This document shows, piece by piece, positions 1 through 8,407 of a stretch of 64,000 nt of DNA. Below the pieces are notes generated by a model. It did not search any database and was not told the origin of the DNA. It saw nothing but the letters and a program-made list of their open reading frames with translations. Within the stretch, counting starts at the first letter, position 1. Each line of letters begins with the position of its first letter. A program made the position numbers and the translations under genes. Location: the NCBI GenBank assembly GCA_020638875.1, contig JACKHS010000012.1, positions 1 through 64,000 of the forward strand. Reading direction: 5' to 3'. The stretch comes from Planctomycetota bacterium (GTDB lineage: Bacteria > Planctomycetota > UBA1135 > GCA-002686595).

Positions 1-381
1 CTCCTTCGTTCGGCGTCTGGGTGGGGCAGCGAAGCCGGTCTCGCCGCCAACACCTGCGGGACGGTCGACCCGCGAACAGCGAACAGGGGAAGGACGAGAA
101 TTCGGGAGGCCCGGGACGAGGCCGCCCCGGAGCCGGGTCACCGTGAGGCAGGCAGCGTTCTGCACGGGCCGATCGGGAGACCTCGTCACGAGGTCGTCCT
201 CGGGCGATCCGGCGCGCTCAGGCGAGGTGTGATCTCGGCGGCCGAAGGTCGTCGCGCAATGGAGGCCGACTGAGGTGGACGCGCTCCGCCGGCAGCGCCC
301 CCGACGGCCGCAGACGGCACCGGGCCCCCGCGCCAACTCCTGGTAGACTCCGCGGCCCTCAACCCCGCGAGGACCCCCGCC
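1..381. other. Intergenic leader region, no gene seen
   Basis: I see no convincing gene here; the open frames lack family resemblance and look like high-GC noise. A small perfect hairpin (7-bp stem, 3-nt loop) lies at 179-195. The right end holds the putative promoter of the ABC-F gene. Confidence 0.5.
344..349 (+). promoter_or_regulatory. Putative extended -10 box (TAGACT) for ABC-F gene
   Basis: TAGACT preceded by TG and one base forms an extended -10 element 32 nt before the GTG start at 382. The same hexamer is the -10 of the tRNA-Val promoter in this window. No good -35 box is visible. Confidence 0.45.
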
Positions 382-2376
382 GTGAGCCTGCTCAGCCTCG
401 AGAACGTCAAGAAGCACTACGCGACCCAGGAGGTGCTGTCGGGCGCCAGCCTGAAGGTCGATCCGGGGGAGAAGATCGGGCTCGTGGGGCGCAACGGGGG
501 CGGGAAGTCGACGCTGTTCCGGCTGATCGAGGGGCTCGAGCAGCCGGACTGGGGCAAGATCGTGGTGCGCAAGAACACGGACCTGGGGTTCGTGGCGCAG
601 CGGCCGAGCTTCGGCAAGGGCGTCACCATCCGCCAGTACGTCGAGGGCGGCATGGAGAAGGCGCGCGAGGCGGTCGAGCGGCTGGAGCAGGTCGCGCACC
701 AGATGGCCGAGGCCGAGGGCGAGGCGCTCGAGCGGCTGATGAACGAGCACGGTCAACTCACCGAGCGCGTCGAGGTGCTGGGCGGCTGGGACATCGAGCG
801 ACGCGTCGAGCGCGTGCTCAGCGGCATCGGCCTCGACGAGGCGCTGTGGGACCGCCAGGCCGACACGCTGTCGGGCGGCGAGAAGGGTCGCACGGCGATG
901 GCGCGCGCGCTGGCCGGGGGGCACGACCTGCTGCTGCTCGACGAGCCGACGAACCACCTCGACCTGCCCGGCATCGAGTGGATCGAGCAGTACATCAAGG
1001 AGGTGCACGGCGCGGTGCTCGTCATCAGCCACGACCGACGCCTGCTCGAGAACGCGGTGGACTCGATCGTCGAGCTCGAGCGCGGCCAGCTCGTGCGCTA
1101 CGCGGGCAACTACTCCAAGTACCTCCAGCTCAAGGAGGAGCGCTACCAGAGCGAGCTGCGCGCCTGGGAGAACCAGCAGGACTTCGTGCGCAAGGAGGAG
1201 GCCTTCATCAAGAAGCACATGGGCTCGCAGCGCACCAGCGAGGCCAAGGGGCGCCAGAAGAAGCTCAAGAACGTCGAGCGCGTCGAGCGCCCGTTCCACG
1301 ACGTGCGCCGGCCGGTGATCCGCGCGCCAGAGGCGAAGCGCGGCGGCGAGAAGGTGCTCGAGACCGAGAACCTCTCCGCGGGCTACGGCGAGCGCGTCGT
1401 GTGGAGCGACCTGAACCTGCGCATCGGCCGCGGCGACCGCGTGGGCCTCGTCGGCAAGAACGGCGCGGGCAAGACGACGCTGCTGCGCATCCTGGCCGGC
1501 CGCGCGGCGCCGCGCTCGGGCAAGGTCGTGCGCGGCCACGGCGCCGAGTGCGGCTACTACGACCAGGAGACGGGCGACTTCCTGCCCGACGGCACGCCGA
1601 TGAGCGAGGTGCGCCGGCGCTACCCGACGATGACCGACGGCGAGATCCGCTCGCACCTCGCGCTGTTCCTGTTCCGCGGCGACCACGAGATCGAGAAGCC
1701 CGTCCACGCGTTGTCGGGCGGCGAGCGCGCGCGCCTCGCGCTGTCGCTGCTCGTCATGGAGCGCCCGTCGTGGCTCGCGATGGACGAGCCCACCAACCAC
1801 CTCGACCTCGCCGGCCGCACGGCGCTCGAGGAGATGCTGGCCTCGTTCGGCGGCTCGCTCGTGCTCATCAGCCACGACCGCCAGCTCCTCGACGACCTGT
1901 GCACCAAGATCGTCGAGGTCGACGAGGGCGGGCTGCGCGAGTTCGAGGGCAACTACAGCCACTGGCGCGAGGTCAAGCTGGCCGAGGCCGCCGAGGCGCA
2001 GGCCGCGGCGAACAAGCGGACCGCCGAGCGCAAGGCCGCCGCGAAGAAGGAGGCCGAGAAGCAACAGGCCGCGCAGAAGGCGCAGGCCGCCGCGCAGGCC
2101 GCGCCGAGCGCGAAGGGCGGCGCGCCCTCCGCGGGCGGCGGCGGCAAGGGCGGTGCGGCCAAGGCCGGCGGCGGCAAGGTGCGCAACCCGTACAAGTTCC
2201 AGCAGCTCGAGGAGCGCATCATGGCGCTCGAGGAGCGCCTCGCGACGCTGAACGCGAGCCTGATGGACGAGGCCGTCTACCGCGACGCCGACCGGACGCG
2301 CGACGTGCAGTTCGAGATCGCCGAGGTCGAGGCCGAGCTCGAGCAGGCCAACGAGGAGTGGATGAACTGGGCCTGA
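382..2376 (+). CDS. ABC-F family ATPase (Uup/EttA-like)
   Basis: Cytosolic protein of 664 aa with two ATP-binding cassettes and no membrane segment, the ABC-F layout. Members bind the ribosome and act in translation or antibiotic protection. Walker A motifs are GRNGGGKST (36-44) and GKNGAGKTT (358-366). Signatures LSGGEKGR (163-170) and LSGGERA (444-450) and two DEPTNHLD Walker B boxes are intact. Between the cassettes lies the charged linker (about 240-310) typical of the class. Residues 535-600 form an Ala/Lys/Gly-rich tether to a C-terminal coiled-coil domain, which points to the Uup branch rather than EttA. It starts at GTG. It appears to stand alone, with an 84-nt gap to the next gene. 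The family call is firm; the subfamily is not. Confidence 0.93.
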   Translation: MSLLSLENVKKHYATQEVLSGASLKVDPGEKIGLVGRNGGGKSTLFRLIEGLEQPDWGKIVVRKNTDLGFVAQRPSFGKGVTIRQYVEGGMEKAREAVERLEQVAHQMAEAEGEALERLMNEHGQLTERVEVLGGWDIERRVERVLSGIGLDEALWDRQADTLSGGEKGRTAMARALAGGHDLLLLDEPTNHLDLPGIEWIEQYIKEVHGAVLVISHDRRLLENAVDSIVELERGQLVRYAGNYSKYLQLKEERYQSELRAWENQQDFVRKEEAFIKKHMGSQRTSEAKGRQKKLKNVERVERPFHDVRRPVIRAPEAKRGGEKVLETENLSAGYGERVVWSDLNLRIGRGDRVGLVGKNGAGKTTLLRILAGRAAPRSGKVVRGHGAECGYYDQETGDFLPDGTPMSEVRRRYPTMTDGEIRSHLALFLFRGDHEIEKPVHALSGGERARLALSLLVMERPSWLAMDEPTNHLDLAGRTALEEMLASFGGSLVLISHDRQLLDDLCTKIVEVDEGGLREFEGNYSHWREVKLAEAAEAQAAANKRTAERKAAAKKEAEKQQAAQKAQAAAQAAPSAKGGAPSAGGGGKGGAAKAGGGKVRNPYKFQQLEERIMALEERLATLNASLMDEAVYRDADRTRDVQFEIAEVEAELEQANEEWMNWA

Positions 2377-2460
2377 GCGCCGGCCGCGGCGTGTGACGCG
2401 CGCCGCGCGCGGGCCTAGGGAGCGCCGCAGTCCGCACCCCTCGCCCGCCCGGAGCTCCCC

Positions 2461-4335
2461 GTGCCCCACGCCTGCCGCCGCGCCCCGCTCGCGCTCCTCG
2501 TCGCCTCCGCCCCGCTCGCCCTCGCCGGCGGCTCCACCGGCCAGGAGGCCTACCTCAAGGCCTCGGACGCCCACGTCGGCGCGCGCTTCGGCGCCGCGCT
2601 CGACATGGACGGCGACACGCTGGTCGTCGGCGCGCAAGCCGGCATCGCCAGCGGCGACAGCGCGGCCTACGTGTTCGTGCACGACGACGGGAGCTGGAGC
2701 GAGCAGGCGCTGCTGAGCATCCCCAGCAGCCAGGACCCGTTCACCGACTGGAGCCGCGTCGCCGTCGACGGGGACACCGTCGCCGTCGGCCGCGCCTCGC
2801 GCACGCTGGGCAGCGGCGCGACGTTCTGGGCCGCGGGCGCCGTGCACGTCTTCCGCCGCGCGGGCGCGACGTGGACCGAGGAGGCCGTGCTGATCGCCTC
2901 GAACGCGCAGGCCGGCGACCAGTTCGGCTGGGCGCTGGCGCTCGACGGCGACACGCTGGCCGTCTCCGCCTTCGGCGAGGACAGCGCCGCGTCCGGCGTC
3001 GACGGCGACCAGAGCGACGACACGCTCGGGGACGCCGGCGCCGTCTACGTCTTCACGCGCAGCGGCAGCACGTGGACGCAACAGGCCTACCTCAAGGCGT
3101 CCAACCCCGGCCTCTTCGACCGCTTCGGCACGAGCCTGGCGCTCGACGGCGACACGTTGCTCGTCGGCGCGTCGGAGGAGGACAGCGCGGCCACCGGCGT
3201 GAACGGCGTGCAGGCGGACGAGTCCGCGGGGCAGGCGGGCGCGGTCTACGTCTTCACGCGCAGCGGCGCGACGTGGTCGCAGCAGGCGTACCTCAAGGCC
3301 TCGAACACCGGCGCCGAGGACCGCTTCGGCGTGTCGGTCGCGCTGCAGGGCGACGTGGCGCTCGTCGGCGCGCTCGGCGAGGGCTCCGCCGCCACCGGCG
3401 TGAACGGCGACCAGACGAGCAACGCGGCGCCGCTCTCCGGCGCGGCCTACCTGTTCCGACGCGTCGCCGGCGCGTGGAGCCAGGAGGCCTACCTCAAGGC
3501 CTCGCACGCGGACCCCGGCGACGGCTTCGGCTTCGCGGTGGCGCTCGACGGGCCCGTGCTCGCCGTGGGTGCGCCCTACGAGGCCAGCCGCGCGACGGGC
3601 GTCGACGGCGACCCGCTCGACAACGGCGCCCCGTCCGCGGGCGCGGTCAGCACCTTCGTGCGCCACGGCAGCGCGTGGGTCCCGGCGCGCTACCTGAAGG
3701 CCGCGAACACGCAGTTCGACAACGTCTTCGGCTTCGCGGTGACCTGCGTCGGCTCGCGCGTGGTGGTCGGCGCGGCGTGGGAGGACGGTCACGGCACGGG
3801 CATCGACCCCGCCGACGCGCAGGTCCTCCAGCACGACGACGTGGGCGCCGCCTACGTCTTCCTCGAGGCGCTGCCGCACACCAGCTACTGCGAGGGCGAC
3901 GGCAGCGCGACCGCGTGCCCGTGCGCGAACGCCGGCGGCGCGGGCGCGGGCTGCGCGAACTCCACGGGCGCCGGCGCGCGGCTCGAGCCGACGGGCTCGG
4001 CGAGCGTGGCCGACGACGACCTGCACTTCGCGGGCGCGGGCCTCCCCGGCGGTCAGCCGGCGCTGCTCTTCGCCGGGACGCAAGCCGTGGCGGGCGGCGC
4101 CGGCGCGATGTTCGGCGACGGCTTGCGCTGCGCGGGCGGCGGCGTCGTGCGCTTCGGCGTCGCCGCCGCGAACGCGAGCGGCAGCGCGACGTGGGCCTCG
4201 GTGCCGGCGGCACGCGGCGGCTGGAGCGCGGGCGAGCTGCGTCGCTTCCAGGCGTGGTACCGCGATCCGCACAACTCGCCCTGCGGCGCGGGCTTCAACC
4301 TGACGCAGGGCGTGGAGCTGACCTTCCTCCCGTAG
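2461..4335 (+). CDS. Secreted FG-GAP repeat protein with six-Cys C-terminal module (copy 1)
   Basis: Predicted exported protein of 624 aa. Residues 1-24 form a signal peptide (Arg pair, hydrophobic core, cleavage near APLALAGG). Residues about 25-470 hold at least six FG-GAP-like propeller units, each reading roughly RFG..LALDGDTL.VGA followed by AGAVYVFTRSG..W.Q.AYLKAS. The last 150 residues form a separate module with six cysteines (YC, CPC, GC, LRC, PCG) ending in GVELTFLP. The same module ends four other proteins of this window. The neighbour starting at 4610 is a close paralogue, so this is a tandem duplication. It starts at GTG. A cell-surface or secreted adhesin-like role is inferred; no catalytic motif is visible. 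Confidence 0.85.
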   Translation: MPHACRRAPLALLVASAPLALAGGSTGQEAYLKASDAHVGARFGAALDMDGDTLVVGAQAGIASGDSAAYVFVHDDGSWSEQALLSIPSSQDPFTDWSRVAVDGDTVAVGRASRTLGSGATFWAAGAVHVFRRAGATWTEEAVLIASNAQAGDQFGWALALDGDTLAVSAFGEDSAASGVDGDQSDDTLGDAGAVYVFTRSGSTWTQQAYLKASNPGLFDRFGTSLALDGDTLLVGASEEDSAATGVNGVQADESAGQAGAVYVFTRSGATWSQQAYLKASNTGAEDRFGVSVALQGDVALVGALGEGSAATGVNGDQTSNAAPLSGAAYLFRRVAGAWSQEAYLKASHADPGDGFGFAVALDGPVLAVGAPYEASRATGVDGDPLDNGAPSAGAVSTFVRHGSAWVPARYLKAANTQFDNVFGFAVTCVGSRVVVGAAWEDGHGTGIDPADAQVLQHDDVGAAYVFLEALPHTSYCEGDGSATACPCANAGGAGAGCANSTGAGARLEPTGSASVADDDLHFAGAGLPGGQPALLFAGTQAVAGGAGAMFGDGLRCAGGGVVRFGVAAANASGSATWASVPAARGGWSAGELRRFQAWYRDPHNSPCGAGFNLTQGVELTFLP

Positions 4336-4609
4336 CGGAGGGCGGGCGTGTCGTGGCGTCTCGAGGACGCGCTCCTCGAGCACCGCACGACGCTCGAGGA
4401 GTCGGCGGGGTCGCGCGGCCGTGCACGGACACGCGTTCGCGACGCGTGCGGACGATGCGACGTCGCGCGCGGGCAGCTCGTCGAGCTCGTGCCGACCGAC
4501 GACGAGCGCTCGCACTCGGCGACCACGGGCCGCGGGGTGTGACGCGCGCGCTCGGCGCACCTACACAGGACCCCCCACCCCCCCGTCCGTCGCTCGCCTC
4601 GGAGGTCCC

Positions 4610-6470
4610 ATGATCCTCGTTCGCCACCTCACCCCGCTCGCACTGCTCGCCGCGGCCTCACCGCTCGCCTTCGCCGGCGGTGCGCTCGTCCAGGAGGCCT
4701 ACCTGAAGGCCTCCGACGCCCACCCCGAGGCGCGCTTCGGCGCCTCGCTCGCCATGGACGGCGAGACGCTCGTCGTCGGCGCCCTCGCCGGCGCCTTCGC
4801 CGGCGACAGCGCGGCCTACGTGTTCGTCCACGCCGACGGGAGCTGGAGCGAACAAGCGCTGCTCACCGTCCACAGCAGCCTCGACACCAACACCTTCGGG
4901 AGCTGCGTCGCGATCAGCGGCGACACCGTCGCCGTCGGCCGCGCGACGCGCACGCTCGGACCGTCGCTGCGCGCCGTGGGCGCCGTCCACGTCTTCCGTC
5001 GCACGGGCACGACGTGGGCGGAGGAAGCCGTGCTGCTCGCCCCCAACGGCCAGGAGTTCGACCAGTTCGGTTGGGCGGTGGCGCTCGACGGCGACACGCT
5101 CGCGGTCTCGGCCTTCGGCGAGGACAGCGGCCTCGTCGGCGCGCCGAGCGACGACTCCCTGCCCGACGCCGGCGCCGTCTACGTCTTCACGCGCAGCGGC
5201 AGCGCGTGGACGCAACAGGCCTACCTCAAGGCGTCCACCCCCGGGTTCGGCGACCGCTTCGGCACGAGCCTGGCGCTCGACGGCGACACGCTGCTCGTCG
5301 GCGCGTCGGAGGAGGACAGCGCGGCCACCGGCGTGAACGGCGCGCAGGCGGACGACACCAGCCGCGAATCGGGCGCGGCCTACGTCTTCACGCGCAGCGG
5401 CGCGACGTGGACGCAGCAGGCCTACCTCAAGGCCTCGAACACGGGCGCGCGCGACCGCTTCGGTTGCGCGGTCGCGCTGCAGGGCGAGCTGGCGCTGATC
5501 GGCGCGGCCGGCGAGAGCTCCGCCGCCACCGGCGTGAACGGCGACCAGACGAGTGACGCCGCGCTCTACGCCGGCGCCGCCTACCTGTTCCGTCGCGCGG
5601 GCGGCGTCTGGAGCCAGGAGGCCTACCTCAAGGCGGCGCAGGCCGACATGGGCGACAGCTTCGGCTGGTCCGTGGCGCTCGACGGAGACCTGCTCGTCGT
5701 CGGCGCGCACAACGAGGACAGCCAGGCCACCGGCGTGGGCGGCAATCCGCTCGACAACGGCGCGCCGTCCGCGGGCGCGGTCAGCACCTTCGTCCGCAGC
5801 GGCGCGACGTGGATGCCGGACCGCTACCTGAAGGCCGCGAACACGCAGGCCGAGAACGGCTTCGGCTCCGCCGTCGCGTGCGCCGGGGCGCGCATCGTGG
5901 TCGGCGCCTGGTGGGAGGACGGCCTCGGCCAAGGCGTCGACGCCGACCCGACGCAGCACACCGACCAGCACGTCGACGCAGGCGCCGCCTACGTGTTCGG
6001 GGAGGCGCTCCCGCACAGGAGCTTCTGCTTCGGCGACGGCAGCGTGCACGCGTGTCCGTGCGCGAACCGCGGCGGCGCGGGCGAAGGCTGCGCGAACTCG
6101 ACCGGCGCCGGCGCGCGGCTCGAGCCCGGGGGGTCGTCGAGCGTGGCCGACGACGACCTCACCTTCCTCGCCGCGGGGCTGCCCGCCGGCCAGCCGGCGC
6201 TGCTGTTCGTCGGGACGCAGACCGTGCTGGGCGGCGCGGGCACCGTGTTCGGCGACGGACTGCGTTGCGCGGGCGGCGCGGTGCGGCGCCTGGGCGTCGC
6301 CGCGGCGGACGCGACCGGCACCGTCGCGTGGAGCGCGCTGTCGTCGGTGCAGGGCCGCTGGAGCGTCGGCGATCTGCGCCGCTTCCAGGCGTGGTATCGC
6401 GATTCGAGCGGCTCGCCCTGCGGCGCGGGCTTCAACCTGACGCAGGGCGTGGATCGTGTTCCTGCCGTGA
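4610..6470 (+). CDS. Secreted FG-GAP repeat protein, tandem copy 2, with 3' frameshift
   Basis: Paralogue of the gene at 2461 with the same order: signal peptide (MILVRHLTPLALLAAASPLA), FG-GAP propeller units, six-Cys C-terminal module. The start is the ATG at 4610, with GGAGG eight bases upstream. Near the end the frame breaks. After NLTQGV the sibling reads ELTFLP-stop, whereas here the read frame turns into an Arg/Ser-rich tail running to 6598. Restoring two bases between 6453 and 6454 (GA-TC to GAGCTC) gives ELVFLP and a TGA at 6468-6470. I therefore place the natural end at 6470. The lesion is either a sequencing or assembly error or a very recent mutation. Function is inferred as surface or secreted; no enzyme motif is seen. 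Confidence 0.78.
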
Positions 6471-6696
6471 GGTCACGGCGCGAGGCGCGCGCTCGGCGCT
6501 CCAGGCGCCAGACGAGCGCGCGCCCGGCGCCACGGACGCGCTCGAGCGGGAGCTCCTGCTCGAGCCGCGCGACCCAGGTCGGGCACGGCCGCTCGTAGGG
6601 CAGCGCCAGCGCGTCGCGCAGCTCGCGCCACGTGGCGCCCTCGTCTCGTCGCGCGAGCTCGGCCGCGATCGCGTCGCGGAACTCGGTGTAGCGCAT
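6432..6696 (-). CDS. Small conserved protein (about 87 aa), convergent with FG-GAP copy 2
   Basis: It begins MRYTEFRDAIAAELARRDEG and continues through a TWRELRDALALPY segment, then PCPTWVARLE and GRALVWRLER. From memory this resembles a family of very short bacterial proteins, possibly winged-helix-like; the function is unknown. As given, the frame stays open to 5989 (235 aa), reading antisense through the FG-GAP gene. Restoring the same two bases that repair that gene near 6453 creates a TGA here at 6434-6432 and a protein of normal small size. The last third of the gene therefore overlaps the convergent FG-GAP gene tail to tail. Confidence 0.6.
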
Positions 6697-6879
6697 GACG
6701 TCAGCCTACACGCCGGTGGACGACGCGCAGCGGCGGCGCCGATGTGCGTAGGGCCGCGCGGTTCTCGGCGCAGCCGGCCGCTCGCGGCTCCGCGCGCGCA
6801 CGGCGGCGCCTAGGATGGCCGTCCCCGCGCGCGGCGCGCTCGCACGCCGTCGCTCCCCCACCCCCCGACAGGATCCTCC

Positions 6880-8202
6880 ATGACGAAGCACGTTCTGATC
6901 ATGGGCGCGGCAGGCAAGGACTTCCACGTCTTCAACACCTGCTACCGCGGCGCGAGCGACGTCCGCGTGGTCGCCTTCACCGCCACCCAGATCCCGCACA
7001 TCGACGACCGCCGCTACCCCGCGGTGCTGGCCGGGCCGGGCTACCCCGAGGGCATCCCGATCCACCCCGAGGAGCAGCTCGAGGAGCTCATCCGCGAGCT
7101 CGCGGTCGACGAGGTCGTGTTCGCCTACTCCGACGTGCACGACGACTACTTGGCCGAGCGCAAGCGCCGCGTCGAGGGCGCGGGCGCGCGCTTCGCGACC
7201 TTCGACGTCGACCGCACGATGCTGCGCTCGTCGAAGCCCGTCATCGCCGTCTGCGCGGTGCGCACCGGCTGCGGCAAGAGCCAGACGGCGCGCAAGATCG
7301 TGTCGATGCTGCGCGAGGAAGGCCTGCGCACGATCGCGATCCGCCACCCGATGCCCTACGGCGACCTCGCCAAGCAGGCGGTGCAGCGCTTCGCGACGCT
7401 CGACGACCTCGTGAAGCACGAGTGCACGATCGAGGAGATGGAGGAGTACGAGCCGCACATCGCCAACGGCGCCGTGGTGTACGCCGGCGTCGACTACGCC
7501 GCGATCCTCGCGGAGGCCGAGCAGGAGGCCGACGTGATCCTGTGGGACGGCGGCAACAACGACACGCCGTTCTACAGGCCGGACCTCTGGATCACCGTGG
7601 CGGACCCGCACCGGCCCGGTCACGAGCTGTGCTACTTCCCCGGGCAGGTGAACTTCGCGCGCGCGGACCTGATCCTGATCAACAAGGTCGACACCGCGCC
7701 GCCCGCGGGCATCGCGGCCGTCGAGGCCAACGCCGCGAAGGTCAACCCGGGCGCGGTCGTCGTGCGCGCCAAGTCGCCGGTGAGCGTGCCCGATCCCGCG
7801 CGCATCCGCGGCAAGCGCGTGCTCTGCGTCGAGGACGGCCCGACGCTCACGCACGGCGAGATGAAGTACGGCGCCGGCACGGTCGCCGCCGAGCAGTGGG
7901 GCGCCGCCGAGATCGTCGACCCGCGCCCGTTCGCCGTCGGCGAGCTCGCGGAGACGTTCCGCAAGTACCCGGCGGTCGGCAAGGTGTTGCCGGCGATGGG
8001 CTACGGCCCGCAGCAGATGGCCGACCTCGCGGAGACGATCGCGGCCGTCGACTGCGACCTCGTGCTGGTCGGCACGCCGATCGACCTCGCGCGCGTGATC
8101 GAGATCGACAAGCCGCAGATGCGCGTCACGTACGACCTCGACGAGGAAGGCGACGCCCTGCGCGCGGCCGTGCACGCCGCGGCGCGGCGTCAGCCGTCCT
8201 AG
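6880..8202 (+). CDS. Cyclic 2,3-diphosphoglycerate synthetase-like P-loop protein
   Basis: 440 aa and cytosolic. An N-terminal Rossmann-like part opens with HVLIMGAAGKDFHVFN. A P-loop RTGCGKSQT lies at about 128-136, and the middle has WDGGNNDTPF and a Walker B-like ADLILINKVDT. This pattern fits the COG2403 / cDPG synthetase family. The founding member, in methanogens, cyclises 2,3-diphosphoglycerate using ATP, but most bacterial members have no tested function. The ATG at 6880 is well placed. A weak -10-like TAGGAT lies at 6811-6816. It stands alone between two secretome genes. The family call is good; the substrate is uncertain. Confidence 0.8.
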   Translation: MTKHVLIMGAAGKDFHVFNTCYRGASDVRVVAFTATQIPHIDDRRYPAVLAGPGYPEGIPIHPEEQLEELIRELAVDEVVFAYSDVHDDYLAERKRRVEGAGARFATFDVDRTMLRSSKPVIAVCAVRTGCGKSQTARKIVSMLREEGLRTIAIRHPMPYGDLAKQAVQRFATLDDLVKHECTIEEMEEYEPHIANGAVVYAGVDYAAILAEAEQEADVILWDGGNNDTPFYRPDLWITVADPHRPGHELCYFPGQVNFARADLILINKVDTAPPAGIAAVEANAAKVNPGAVVVRAKSPVSVPDPARIRGKRVLCVEDGPTLTHGEMKYGAGTVAAEQWGAAEIVDPRPFAVGELAETFRKYPAVGKVLPAMGYGPQQMADLAETIAAVDCDLVLVGTPIDLARVIEIDKPQMRVTYDLDEEGDALRAAVHAAARRQPS

Positions 8203-8226
8203 CGGGCCTGATCCCGCGGCGCCGAC

Positions 8227-8257
8227 CGCCCCGCGACGCCTCGAGCGCCGCGGGGCG
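8227..8257 (+). terminator. Hairpin after cDPG synthetase-like gene
   Basis: An inverted repeat CGCCCCGCG / CGCGGGGCG with a 13-nt loop lies 25 nt after the stop codon. There is no U-tract, so it is only a possible terminator. Confidence 0.35.
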
Positions 8258-8407
8258 TCGTCGCGTCCGGCGGATCTGACAGCACCCTCACGCGAGAATC
8301 CGAGGCCCGACCTATGCTGGATCCCCGGTGCGGCGACCTCGCTCGCGCGTCGTGCGACGAGCGGCCGCCGGCCCCAGACTCCCCCGGATCTCCAGCGGTG
8401 TAGACCT

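Noticed and set aside
4348..4542. 64-codon frame between the two FG-GAP genes
   Set aside because: It is Arg-rich, has no ribosome site and no family likeness. The 274-nt gap is more likely non-coding.
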